Positions 8,760 to 19,435 of a stretch of DNA of 30,856 nt are shown piece after piece. Position numbers and translations under genes: made by a program. How positions within the stretch are numbered: position 1 is the stretch's first letter; each line of letters begins with the position of its first letter. The notes beneath the pieces were generated by a model. The model had not been told where the DNA came from, ran no database searches, and saw nothing but the letters and a program-made list of their open reading frames with translations. The stretch is from Chara braunii (lineage: Eukaryota > Streptophyta > Charophyceae > Charales > Characeae), in NCBI GenBank assembly GCA_003427395.1, contig BFEA01000004.1, positions 4,830,378-4,861,233 on the forward strand, in the 5' to 3' direction.

Positions 8760-9800
8760 GTCGAGCGCATCGGCCCCCGCGCGAGCGAGGGCCCTCCCGG
8801 CCACGTCACGCTGGAGAAACTTAGGCTTTCGACTTTTTAGAGACAACTCGGGGACAACACGGTAACCCGCGTCGACCCTTCGCTGCTTCGGCCGAGTGCA
8901 TCAGCCGTACATCTCACGGTCCCCTACGACAGGATAGGTTTTCGCGGGGCACATCTTGCCTTCCCTGAGGGGCTGTCACCACCCTCAGGGGCGTATCCAT
9001 ACCGAGCTACTGACCCACATGTGAAAGCTTTTACATGCAATTGTAGAGGTAGGTCAGCCGAGGGCGTTTGCTCATTCGTTGGAGTATAGGTACGCTTGGT
9101 TAACGCCAAGTGGACCCAGGCGTCGTCCGTCCCCTAGGGCGCTGATCTCCTAGGTGCGAAACAAACGTCAGTCGACTAGGACGGTTTCGACCAAAACGTA
9201 AAACTCATAAAATAATCCTAGTCCCTTTATAACTCTCTGACCATAAAATAAATAAATCAATACATTTATATCAAACCACACAGGACATAATTTTTGGCTT
9301 GATGAGATGACCTGCCAAAGTTATTCCTCTCTGTCTGCGTTACTAAAGAGACGATTATACCGCCGTTCAAAGACGGGAAATTCGTCATGAACAACTTCTG
9401 CAAGAAAATATCATCGTTACCATGCAGATCAACAAGTGATCTGGCTTCTGGCCGGAGTTTGAACTCTCGGCTCGACTACGCCGCTGCTATATATGTAGTT
9501 CAGCCGAAGATACGTACCAATTTTGTTGGTCGCTTTGTCCTCCTTGGCAACAATTACCCCTTTTCCTTTTCCTCAAGGGATAAAGTATTAACCTCCACCC
9601 TCAAGGAAAAAGTCTTTATCCATGCGCCTCAACTATTCCGACCAACTTACACATAACCTGCATTGACTTTCGTTGATTACCCCTCAATGCATAAGCATGA
9701 TAGTGCAATCATTGGGGTAATCCAGATACTATCCATCTGGTAAAACCTATCTACAAAAGATTGTTTGTTATCTCCCTCGTAGAGTCCCGTAAATGTGACC
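8760..9800. other. Unassigned stretch with several small hairpins
   Basis: No gene recognised. Small inverted repeats seen are ccctgaggg/ccctcaggg (about 8962-8990), a palindrome around 'gtgaaagcttttacat' (about 9019-9036), cttgg/ccaag (about 9094-9109), and gattacccctcaatg (9675-9689) with its near complement at 9710-9722. An open frame at 9387-9656 encodes no family I know. Confidence 0.45.
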
Positions 9801-9803
9801 CTA

Positions 9804-10843
9804 CTATAGGGACGACTCACCACTGCATCTGACTTGAGAGGACGCGCTTAGCCAGGATAAACCTGCCTCGCGGACCTCAGCCTCTATCCGATCGAGTCGT
9901 GTAAGTTCCTCGTCATCAAAAGTCAAGGTGGAAATGCGTCCACCTCGCAAGACTCGAACCTTTCGCGTATCATAGAGAGAAGCTACCCGTGAGGCGAGCC
10001 TCCAAACTATGGCGCGAAACGGTTGACGCATCCAAAAAAGGTGCGTGGTCGTGGTGTCCTTAATCCGGATGACGTCGTAGCGCTCCTCGGATAGGGTAAT
10101 TTTGACACTCACAATGACCCGTGAAAGACATTGGAGGTTGCTCGCGCGATTGAAGTACAGAGTATATCCATGAACTTCTTTCGGAAGTCGGGTCACATTG
10201 GCACGAATGTTCGTGTGCGAGTTAGGAAAAAATCTCTACCCATCACTGAGCAGGCCAATAAAACCAATCCAACGTGTGGGCGCTCCATCTCGAACCAGTA
10301 GTAATCGCTTTGTGCGCCGGATCAGCTCCTCGTCCAGCGTTAGAAGAGACGCTCGTAGATTTCACAAGCCTCGTCATAAAATGCGGTGACGTCAAAACGT
10401 TCCGAGCGAACGATATTAAATTCATTCGCTCGCTCCCGCCTCACATGATGAAGGAGGTTGAACGGACCTTGTTGATCGTTCACCCGAAGTGCGATATAGA
10501 GAAACATTCCTCTAACCTCAGGAATGTTCTCCATCCCTGGACACTCTTCATGAACCACGACGAGGTTCATGTCTTCATAATCCCGTGATGGATTAGGAGG
10601 CGCAAAGTCATACCGCACAATATGTCGGTCCGGTTCAATCAATAAAATATAGCTCCGCGGTGGTTTCCTCACGCTCCCGTCCCAAAATCGCGGCTCATCC
10701 CGTTCCAAAAAAACTTCATGTGGGTTGTATACCAGCCTTCCTTGTCATATCATGCCGTCGCGAGATCGTGTCGGCACCGCTAACCAATTCGTCGCCGCCT
10801 CGCACGTGCTAAGCAGTCGGAGGATCACCGCCTCCGCGGCCAT
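9804..10843 (-). pseudogene. Broken gene of unknown function, about 340 codons
   Basis: An ATG at 10843-10841 opens a minus-strand frame (MAAEAVILRLL...). It meets TGA at 10747-10745, then runs open from there to TAA at 10342-10340. At that point the adjacent frame continues (TLDEELIRRTK...), passes TAG at 10238-10236, and runs open to about 9804. Together this gives about 1.04 kb with one shift and two in-frame stops. The translation is charged and protein-like (for example RFWDGSVRKPPRSYILLIEP, and FDDEELTRLDRIEAEVREAG near the end), not repeat-like. No catalytic motif, signal peptide or membrane segment stands out. It could be a decayed host gene, part of a mobile element, or transferred DNA. 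The defects could also be assembly errors. No neighbour helps. Confidence 0.55.
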
Positions 10844-10844
10844 C

Positions 10845-12795
10845 TGGAAGGCAAGTGGTAACTTGTCAAATTAAATTTAGATATACCAATTTACATGTTC
10901 AATTTTCTTTTCTTTCCCGCTACGGCTCCAGCCTCACTGCTGCGACTCCTTTTTAGCCCACTTAGACCCTGAATCGTGCGGCTTAACAGCCGCGCGACCT
11001 TATTATAAGTGAACTAGGCTTAACTTTAACGTCCCCATCTCCGCGCGACCCTACTGCATGTAACGAAAGCGAAGCCTGACCATTCACATCTGCTTCTTCT
11101 AGACGCTACACGCGTTCAGGCCAAAATTCAAAAACTTTTAATCTCCCAGTCATAGGCCAGGTCTGAATAAACTTTGTCAATCTCATCAAGTCAGTCATTT
11201 CCACAAGAAAAAGTCGGACATCATCCGACGTTCAAAACCCCCGGCAAATACCCTTGTCAGGGTTTTTGCCCCGACACCGGGACTCAGGACTAGGGCAAAT
11301 ACCAGTCAAGCCACCAATCAACACCATAGCTGTAGATCTCATCATTCATCTGGAAAATCAAAAAAAAAAAAAAAAATCACATGAGCATTTCAACGTCCAC
11401 TATTCCCACAGGGAGAGGGGAGAGAGGGAAAAACCACCCTCTCCCCCCATGCAAACTCCAGCGTCTATTGAAATCTCAATAACATGTATAAGGGTCACAA
11501 GAATCAAAAGGATTACTCCTCTCCCCCAAAAGACAACCCTTTGTCTGTTCATTGCCTCCGCGAGAAGGCGCGCAATGAAATTCAGGCTCAACAAAAATGG
11601 GATCGGAGGTAGTGGTGGCTTAGGGGAACCAGTTGTGAGTCTTGTGACGCACCAAATTTTGTGCATGCATAAGCTCCTGAGTACCTTCCTTTTTTTGTGC
11701 TCTCCGAATAACTTGGATCGATCTAATATAGTTTCAGCTCCTCTACCCGGTTTAGGTTGTATTTTTGGAGAATTGTGATGTTTGGCTCAACATGTCTCGG
11801 TTGTGATTGTGGCGTCTCGTTGTTCGTAGGGCTTCCGGGTACTATTGTAGGATGTGAAAACACGTGATCCTATTCTGACCTAGATCCGTGAAATCGTCTT
11901 AAGTCAATTTCTTGTGCAAAGTGGTGTTGGATCCCAAGTCTTTATGGCTTTCTCTTTGTTTTCGAACTCGCAACGAAATTGCCTTGACTGATGCCCCTCT
12001 TATGATTCGCAAATGAATTGCTTTATTTTTCACTGTTTTTTTATGTTTAACCTTCAATTTTTTTCTTCGAATTTCCTTAATGGCCCCCGATGCATGGGAT
12101 ATGACGAGCATTGATGACCAATCATGAGTCTTCGTTTCTGCAGTTTTCATAATTTCCCTTGTATTTTGTTGTACGTTTATGTAGGATTTACGCTCGCCTT
12201 ATTGATTACGCTCATAAGTTTTTTTACTCAGATTTTTTTGAATCCGGAAATCGTGGGTGTTCATTGGGATACTTGGCAACGAATCCTTTCTTTGAGCATA
12301 TGCTCCTGCAAACCTTGTTTGTTGATGGATGATAGAATAGGAATAGGCGTAGAAATTCATGCGTTTCGGATTTTGCGCGTTGAGCTTTCTTTCGAACTTT
12401 TCAATTTCAGTTTGTCTTTAGGAATTAGGTGTAGCTTCACTGACATTTCATGTAACTGCTTTGGTTCCTTTTTGAATCCTTCACATGCATCTTTTTGTGT
12501 CGCACCCGTGCAGTCAATCTTTCCTCGCTTCTTCAACTTTTTTTTTCGCGTCATTAGTAAGAAGTTGTAATTGTCTTTTTCTCTCCCTCTTCGCAATCTT
12601 TCTTGTTCCTTGCTTTCGTTGAATCTTAGTCTTGTTCCACTCTGTCTTTCGTGACCTCCTTTCCTGCCTTCGTCTATACGCAGGAAGGTCCCGCCGATCC
12701 CCTATGTAAATGTAGAAGTCGGACAACAACGTGTAAGGAGACTCTGAACTTCTCACGCCAGGATTCGATTGGCTACGAAGTACTCCACACGGATC
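10845..12795. other. Unassigned stretch, nothing recognised
   Basis: No gene could be supported. A small hairpin lies at about 11241-11268 (ggcaaataccct with agggtttttgcc) and an A-run at 11361-11376. The T-rich plus strand from 11680 to 12650 has open frames in several phases, none with recognisable motifs. Confidence 0.4.
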
Positions 12796-12799
12796 GACA

Positions 12800-13045
12800 T
12801 GACCCTCCAATGTGTTTCCCCCTCTCTCATCTCCTCCCTCCTCTGTCCATTCTCTATATTCTCTTTCCTTTTTTTTCTCAACTATAAATCTCGCACACAC
12901 ATCGTTTTTTACTCTCTCGCAATGACCCTCCAATGTGTTTCCCCCTCTCTCATCTCCTCCCTCCTCTATCCTTTCTCTATATTCTCTTTCCCTCCTTTTC
13001 ACAACTATAAATCTCGCATACACATCGTTTTTTGCTCTCTCGCAA
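12800..13045. repeat. Tandem 123-bp duplication containing a TATA-like box
   Basis: Unit 1 (12800-12922) and unit 2 (12923-13045) both read 'gaccctccaatgtgtttccc', then a CT-rich stretch, 'aactataaatctcgca', 'acacatcgtttttt' and 'ctctctcgcaat'. Differences are few. The TATA-like sequences are at 12881-12889 and 13003-13012, each after a CT-rich tract, an arrangement like plant core promoters. No convincing gene follows directly. Confidence 0.85.
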
Positions 13046-13274
13046 TACATCAGCCAACTCTGGTGGAATGGTGGTTAGATGAAATAGTGATCAGCGAGTC
13101 GAAAATTCTTGACGCGTTGGCTGGATCTTTGCGGGATTGCGTGCAGGATCGCTGCAATGGGCTGCAGGATCCGGGCGAATCCGCGTAGTAGTTGAGTGGA
13201 AGGGGTGACGATCGTTGGGTTTAGTGTTGGGTATGTGTCAGTGCTCGAGCCCGAAAGATGTGTTGAAGTTATTG

Positions 13275-13450
13275 ATGGTTGATCGGGTGGCTTGGGTCAT
13301 AGCTCGAGAGCGAAAGGCGTTGCGCCTTGTCTTTTTATTCTTCTTTTTGCTATTGTTGGAGTTATGTGTTGATGAAGACATTGCACCTTGTCTTTTGTGT
13401 TGGTGGTTGATGAGGTGGACCGGGGTCATAGTTCGAGAGCAAAAAGCCAG
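13275..13450. repeat. Diverged direct repeat
   Basis: 'ggttgatcgggtgg...gggtcatagctcgagagc' (13277-13312) recurs at 13404-13440, and 'gttgcgccttgtctttt' (13319-13335) recurs at 13380-13396. The two repeated pieces interleave, so at least one duplication event is implied. The rest of 13046-13940 holds nothing I recognise. Confidence 0.6.
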
Positions 13451-13954
13451 TTGTATGGCGGGATGACAATTCTTTCCTTCGAGAATCATCAAAGTGTATA
13501 CTTCTCGCTTTCCATCCTCTTCTTTCATGGATGTACGAGTGGATGGATTTTTGCATATGTTGCTTTGTGCTAATAATTCGTATATGAGTGTGAGTTTTGG
13601 ATTGCGCCCCTCGTTTCGCTTTTCTGTTGTCAAAATCTTGTCGGACGATGATCGTTGAAATGCAAGGGCTGACAATGGTTCCTTGGTGAAATGCATGCCT
13701 CTCTTCTCTTTGTCTCTCTTTGGAATTGAAGTAGTGTACCGATGATGGATGTATATGGCTTTCTTTTATTTTTCCCTTGTTAGAGATTTTTTTCGGAGAT
13801 GCCCTCCGCGCTTCCAATTGACCCAAGCGGCTCGTTTCTCGGAAACATCTTCCACTTGAAGGGAAGAGTGTAACAAGGAACTTCGCCGCGTTCATGCCGA
13901 TTGCGAACGCGCAATCCTTTAGGCTAATGTTCGTCATTTTTCCGCCCTGCTTCG

Positions 13955-14050
13955 CAGATTACATAGCAACACCCCAGCACCGACCAGAGCATCGTTTTGG
14001 CATCGAAAAACCGCAGATCCACAATTATGACAGCGACAGGCACACCTAAG
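13955..14050. repeat. Family L fragment
   Basis: 'ttacatagcaacaccccagc', 'accgaccagagcatcgtttt' and 'aaaaaccgcagatccacaat' match the end of L copy 3 (16003-16070). The first 45 bp also match the point where L copy 2 stops (8697-8742). Confidence 0.7.
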
Positions 14051-14192
14051 AAGATTTGCTAACAGTCTCCAGTGAGAGAATTCTTATCAGAAAACACTAA
14101 TTGGAACATGGAAAATCACGTCAAAGTTTGAAAGTTTAAAACGAAATCGTCAAAGGAACCAAGATCATTAGATTAGGAGAATTCATCACGAA

Positions 14193-14282
14193 TTATTGAC
14201 AAATTAGAAAATCGAATCATGACAAATTTAGAAAATAAAATCATGACAATTTAGAAAATCAATCCATAGCGAAATTTAAAAA
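14193..14282. repeat. AT-rich short tandem repeat, period about 24
   Basis: Three to four diverged units of 'tcatgacaaatttagaaaat' in AT-rich DNA (14060-14660). No gene is visible in the surrounding 700 bp. Confidence 0.6.
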
Positions 14283-14810
14283 ACCTATATGAACTATTAT
14301 TAGCATTTACGAATAGGATGTTCAAATATGACTTTTTATAGGTTTTTTGAAAATCTACATAAGAAAAAAATTATGAATTAGAATACCCGACTAGAATTGT
14401 TCTTTGAGAATTTGAAACAAAGTAGCTCAGAAAATTTACCAGATGCAAACTTCATCCATCAATTTATGAAAAAAGGAAATTACGAATTGAGAATCAGACA
14501 AAAATCAGATTTACAAATCATCCGTCGGATGTCAAGATCGACAACATTCAATTCAACATCCAAGAAAATATAAGGAAATATTAGAACAACAATGAGACAT
14601 CCCTAACCATCGAATCATCTAATGGAGTAGTACTTTAGGGTTAAATTTTAAAAAATATTGTACTCAGAGCTTTCGTCGCTACGTGATGCCACCTTGAACT
14701 TTACCTGAAATCACCAATCACTGCAGACCATCACGCACCGCTCCGCTCCCGCAGTCCCCTTATCCAACTGCCCGACCGCTGCCCAAACCAAACTCAGCCC
14801 TTGCCTCTTT

Positions 14811-14820
14811 CTATAAAAGG
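14811..14820 (+). promoter_or_regulatory. Possible TATA box
   Basis: 'ctataaaagg' matches the plant TATA consensus and lies at the end of a C-rich stretch (14725-14810). No clear gene follows, so it may be chance. The remaining sequence to 15315 has no recognisable gene. Confidence 0.25.
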
Positions 14821-15317
14821 AGTCACTCCTCCCCCTGCCGGTGCTAGTATAGCCTTACGGCAAAGTGCACCAACCGGAAGAGATTATTGGGATGCCCCCG
14901 CCTTCTTTTTACTCCCCGAACGCTGTTGCGTTGGGAATGACCATGTCAAGCCTGTCAGCACAGCTTCACAACGAATTCAGTCCAGATCCAACAACCCATG
15001 ACAACAAAGAACCGGAGAAGCGAGAGACAGAGATTAAACACAGAGGACAGAGGAGTGGCGTTATAACCCTATGCCATGTGGCACCCCCCCTTACACAGCT
15101 ACTCAAACCACACGCCCCTCAAACCACAAGCCCCTCCTGTCTCCGTATTTACGAAAATCTCTAAGAAGCATCATCGTCACATAGGATATTGACTCGTCGT
15201 GCCCTCGTGAAAGCGCCATCGCAGCTTCGCGTCTCAACGTGCGTTGGTGCACCCGTCGTTCCGGCCTGGTAGCGCTGCGCCCAACCCGCAAGGTGACTGC
15301 TCACAACTTGATATTCC

Positions 15318-16095
15318 TTTTTTTTTTTTTTCTTGGGAACAGGGCTCCAATCTATTCGTGGGGAACAACACGTGCTGGGAACCGGGCTCAGCGCCCCATA
15401 TAGAAAATGATATAGAATATGGAAATTGAGATATCGGGGTCATTACCCGGCTTTGGATTAAAAAAATTGGCTCAGAAAAATTGGAGCTGCTTCAGAAATG
15501 ACTACAACAAGATTTCAGAAAACGACTCAAAAAGACCCCCGTCAAACCTCTTTACCTCACTCCGGCAAGACTGACTACAGCAGAGCCACCGTCTCCGCTG
15601 CTGCTATACCCTACTCCTATCCTACCAGTTAGCCCCCTCGCTAGTAGGACGCGTGATATCCCACCATTTCCTTCTCCCACCCACCTTATTCTCTTTTTAA
15701 GATACCTAAGAACACTTACAGTAATTCAAGGAGCATGAGAATAGGCCGGAAAGGTCCTGCAAATGTTCCAAAAATGTCGAAATTCCTCACAAACCCTTCC
15801 AAAGTGTTCCAAAACTGTCTTACTCCCTGTCGAACTCTTCCAAGCCTCACACCCCCACATCCTGCTGGGTTACAGGGCAACACAACTCACCCCAACTCCG
15901 ACCAGCGTCATCCCGGCAGCAACCCTTGGATGTCCCGTGGAATGCCCACCCCTAAGCATCCCCAGATCTCTCTACCAGGCCTCACGCTCCTGCAGTGCAG
16001 GTTACAGGGCAACTCCCCAGCACCGGCCAGCGTCGTTCTGGCATCGAACAACCGCAGATCACTGAGTATAACAGCGTCGAAGCCACCTTAGGACG
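15318..16095. repeat. Family L long repeat, copy 3
   Basis: T13 (15318-15331) is followed by the K core (15344-15397), 'ggggtcattacccggctttgg' in pieces near 15435, 'gggttacagggcaacacaac' near 15866, 'cccagatctctctaccaggc' near 15960, a second 'ggttacagggcaactcccca' near 16000, and 'gcatcgaacaaccgcagatc' near 16040. This is the most complete copy in the window. Weaker related pieces continue at 16300-16385. Confidence 0.75.
15344..15397. repeat. Family K core, copy e
   Basis: Stem 1 is weakened (GCTCC/GGAAC). Stem 2 is GCTGGG/CTCAGC, which keeps pairing through a G-U wobble. Confidence 0.8.
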
Positions 16096-16409
16096 AGTTA
16101 GTAGGAATCCCAGAGTCCTAAAAACATTCCAGGACCACTAAACGACCAACTCTTGTTGAGACTTTCCTCATGAGATTTATGAGAGCGGGGGGGGCAAAAC
16201 TAAAACTGCCTACTATCCTAAACTCCCCCCCTCAACAGATGGAGTGTCGGTCCAGGCTTTCAGTCCTCGTACCAGAACTCACTTGATCGCATACCCCCTT
16301 CTGCTAGGGTAACAGGGCACCACAACCCTCCCCAGTACCGACCAACCTAGTTCTGACGGACAGGAAGTGCCTTCCTCCCTCAACAATTCCCTTAGCGGCA
16401 AGCCCGTAA

Positions 16410-16545
16410 ACAGGTTACAGGGTCCCTGCTAGAGGAAGTGAGGGTGAGAGAAACTCACAGCAGTGATCTAGACTCTAGAGACTGGTGGAGTGAGATTTGT
16501 GGTGTGGCTTAGTGAGGGTGAGAGAAACCCGGAGGAGTGGTCTTT
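16410..16545. repeat. Short direct repeats around 'agtgagggtgagagaaac'
   Basis: The 18-mer occurs at about 16436 and again at about 16511, separated by related 'gtggagtgagatttgtggtg' sequence. Similar pieces ('gagagaaactagtggtgagg') recur at 16688. No gene seen. Confidence 0.6.
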
Positions 16546-16557
16546 TTTTTTAAGAAT

Positions 16558-16612
16558 TGCTCCGATCTATTTGTGGGGAGCGGCACGTGCTGGGAACCGG
16601 GCCCAGGGTCCC
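16558..16612. repeat. Family K core, copy f (isolated, short)
   Basis: Preceded by T9 (16543-16551). Stem 1 TGCTCC/GGAGCG. Stem 2 GCTGGG/CCCAGG with one mismatch. None of the L body follows, so the match is cut just after the core, as expected of a truncated insertion. Confidence 0.8.
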
Positions 16613-16614
16613 TT

Positions 16615-16917
16615 TTGAGTTATACATCTTGGAACCATGTGATGATCAGGACATAACCACTGTGCTGGAGTGGCCTAGAGATTGGAGGAGAGAAACTAGT
16701 GGTGAGGCCTAGTGACTGGAGGTGCAGGCCTGGGATCTGATACTGCTCCCCCGGGATTCCCGTAATGTGTGACTTGGGTACTGTGTGAATGTTCCCTGGC
16801 CATTATGAGAATCCCCGAGGGGGGGATAAGTAAAGGTCACAGAGCCGCCCCTCCAGGCCCCCAATGTAAGTGTCTCAAGGGACAGGGGTGAAGGCTGGTC
16901 TTTTTCTCCCTCCCCCA

Positions 16918-16952
<35 letters not shown>

Positions 16953-17575
16953 CACTAGACTCCCATCCCACCACTCCTCTCGATATATATCTCCTGGCGC
17001 NCCTCCNCTCCATTTCTATCTTACCTCATGCGAGGAACATCACTCTCTACTGGAGCAACCTGACCAGACAGCGGACGCGGGCACCGACGCTGAATGAGCT
17101 CCCCCATTCAGCCCCAGTTGAGGCACTAGCGTACAACTTTGTATACATGCTTGCCGGTGATAAGCAACCGGACCGGCGCCCCCCAGAATAGATGAGGCTT
17201 CTTTTGTGTGGGGTGGGGGGGGGGGAATCATGGCTCTCCTTCTTTTCTTTCTTTTTCTTATCCGTCTTATTGTTCGGTTCACTCAATCCACCTTTCTATT
17301 GTAGCTGCTGAGACCTGGGCTCAGTGTCACATGAACATTGCCACAACAATTAAATGCACAGTAGCTCCGGACCTTGGAACGTAGACAACTTTTCTACACA
17401 TGTAAGTGCCCACCAGCAGTACTTTCCCCAGCTTTTGTTCTGTCACGGCCGTTAATGCTTGTGGGGGCTTTCGGCCTACTTGACCAAATGGTTGATGCTG
17501 CCAGGCGAAAAAAAAACGAAAAAAAACTGCCCACACTGGTTTGCTTTTATTGCCACACTCACAAATTCGCATCGA
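16615..17575. other. Unassigned stretch with a T29 run and two ambiguous bases
   Basis: No gene recognised. A long T-run spans 16921-16949, N occurs at 17001 and 17007, and a G-run lies near 17213-17225. Homopolymer lengths here are unreliable. Confidence 0.4.
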
Positions 17576-17579
17576 AGCT

Positions 17580-17737
17580 GGTACTGGTGGCTTAAACCAC
17601 CAGTACCTTTCCAAGGCAATTTCCCGAAGCGCGCCGGTTGACACGGAGGCCGCACTCGGCCCCCCGGGGCAGCCACGCACAGGGCCCGCAGCCGACAGCT
17701 GGGAAAGGTACTGGCGGTTTGAACCGCCAGTACCTTT
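17580..17737. mobile_element. MITE-like element with a palindrome at each end
   Basis: The left end 17580-17607 is the palindrome 'ggtactggtgg...ccaccagtacc'. The right end 17704-17737 is 'aaaggtactggcggtt...aaccgccagtaccttt', with 16-17 bp arms and almost no loop. The inner halves also pair with each other (17599-17611 with 17702-17714). The same 'aaaccgccagtac' end recurs at 19319-19333 and 20313-20325. This end structure resembles non-autonomous DNA elements of plants; the superfamily is not assigned. Confidence 0.75.
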
Positions 17738-17823
17738 GCCATCATTTTTTTTTAAAAGAAGAACAGCCTGAGGTGGTGATAGGGATGCTGATAGGAGCAG
17801 ACACGATTATCACTCTCGGGAAG

Positions 17824-17877
17824 GCTCCGTCTATTGGTGGGGAGCAGCACCTGCTGGAAACTGGGTCCAGCGTCCCT
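17824..17877. repeat. Family K core, copy g
   Basis: Stem 1 GCTCC/GGAGC. Stem 2 GCTGGA/TCCAGC, the A-T version. Neither a T-run on the left nor an L body on the right is present. Confidence 0.8.
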
Positions 17878-17879
17878 GA

Positions 17880-19315
17880 ACATCATGTTTGGTTATTTAT
17901 ACAGCCATCTAATTGTGGCGACTGGTGGCTGCATGGCCCATCCACTAGGCAGGAAGTTTGGCAAGTGGGGCTACACAACTACTCAATAGCCTACGTTGGT
18001 AACCTGCATGACAGCTTTAGTTTAGGCGGCAGTATGCCTGAGCCTCCCCCCCCCCCCAGCCCCCACCCCCGAACTACTATCCTCTTTCAATCTTGGAGCC
18101 AGGAACTATTGCCTATGATTGAACCCCAGTGCATGTAGGCAAGCAAACCTCCCGTTCCCCTACCCCCGCCCTTTGGAACATGAGCTTGTCAAAAAATGTT
18201 AGACATTGTTGGTTTACTTCTGTGGGCAGTTGAGCCTTCTGTACCTCTTCACTCATTCGCTGAGCGCCTGATCTGTCGTGAGCCCTCCTGGTACTTCGGC
18301 AAGCGGAGGGGCTGGGGGTTATTGCCTAAACTCCTAAACACCCAGCCCCATTTCTGTCATTTTAGTTGCAAGTGGTGGTAAGCAAGTCGAGTAAAAAGCA
18401 AGTAGAGGCACCGGGCTCACGCGTTATCTTTCAAGACACTCTCTTATCCTAGCCAAACAGTTAGGCCGGGGCATGATTTGTGTCTGTCCGGAATGCTGAC
18501 GGTTAACCGGCTTTCACTGTCTTCCTTCCTCCACAGCGACATTGCTCCATGTCACGATCTTTTGCCGTCTTTCGTCATGTCGAGTACAAGTCATACCCCT
18601 GCTCCAGGCTTCTTCCTTGATGTTGTGGCTGCTGATGGCTGTGGTACCGGGGATCTCCCATTGTTCTTGCACCGGTTATTGTTCACAGTGGCCTCCAGGC
18701 GTTCCGTTGTGCCTGCAGCTGCGATATAGGTGGGCGGGTGGCAATGGATGAGGGGACGGAGGGGATCCAGGAGGTAGATGACAACGAGGGTAGCAGAAGG
18801 TAGGCGGGAGGTAACAGCAGGGTAGCTGAAGGGAGGTGGGGGGTGGGGGTAACTGCAGGGCGGGGCAGGGCCATTGTGCGACCGAGGATCTAAGGGATCA
18901 GCAGAAAGTTGGTCGGGAGGTACGGGACTGCGAAGTCATCCAGGGGTCTCCTTTGCCATCATGTATTTTGCTCAGGGCTCGTCCAACAGAAATGAAAAGG
19001 TTGTGCCAGTCAAAACAAATTGAGTTCGCCCACGCACTGGTTCAACGAAAAATCGCGTGCAGGAGAAATCCGGGTCGGGAAAAAGAGGCTCAGAGGTACA
19101 CTGATGGTTTAAGGAGGATTGACCTCCTGGATACAAAATGCTGAAAGCATATAAGCGGGAAACCCCTCTTGAAAAAAGTTATCATACAAAGTGAAAGACC
19201 ATCACTTGAATAGGCGAGAAGTAAAAGCACCGTGAGGTGTGAAGCTGAGGGCTAAGGGCCTCCTGTATGATTCACATTGGGATATTCAACGCCCTACCAG
19301 TATCCGTTCATTGTG
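17880..19315. other. Unassigned stretch, no gene supported
   Basis: Open frames here (such as 18478-18729 and 18836-19144) have no recognisable motifs. A C-run lies at 18046-18056. The purine-rich segment 18740-18880 is described separately. Confidence 0.4.
18831..18870 (+). other. G-rich tract with quadruplex potential
   Basis: 'gggaggtggggggtgggggt' followed by further ggg and gggg runs gives at least four G3+ runs with short loops. It ends a purine-rich segment beginning near 18740. Confidence 0.5.
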
Positions 19316-19435
19316 GGTTAAACCGCCAGTACCGCAGGGGTTCTTAGGCCCCCTTTGGGGAGGCTCAGACGCAAATGCATATGGACCTGCACGGCGCACT
19401 GATTCAGCCTCCGCGTTAACGGGCCTAAGGGCATA

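Noticed and set aside
9930-9985. tRNA-like T-arm on the minus strand (ggttcgagtcttg)
   Set aside because: The stem bases do not pair, no D-arm lies upstream, and it is inside the broken reading frame.
12769-13188. 139-codon frame across the 123-bp duplication
   Set aside because: It depends on the tandem CT-rich repeat, contains TATA-like sequence in frame, and has no recognised domain.
18046-18056. C-run as a biological feature
   Set aside because: Homopolymers of this kind recur throughout and are prone to assembly error.
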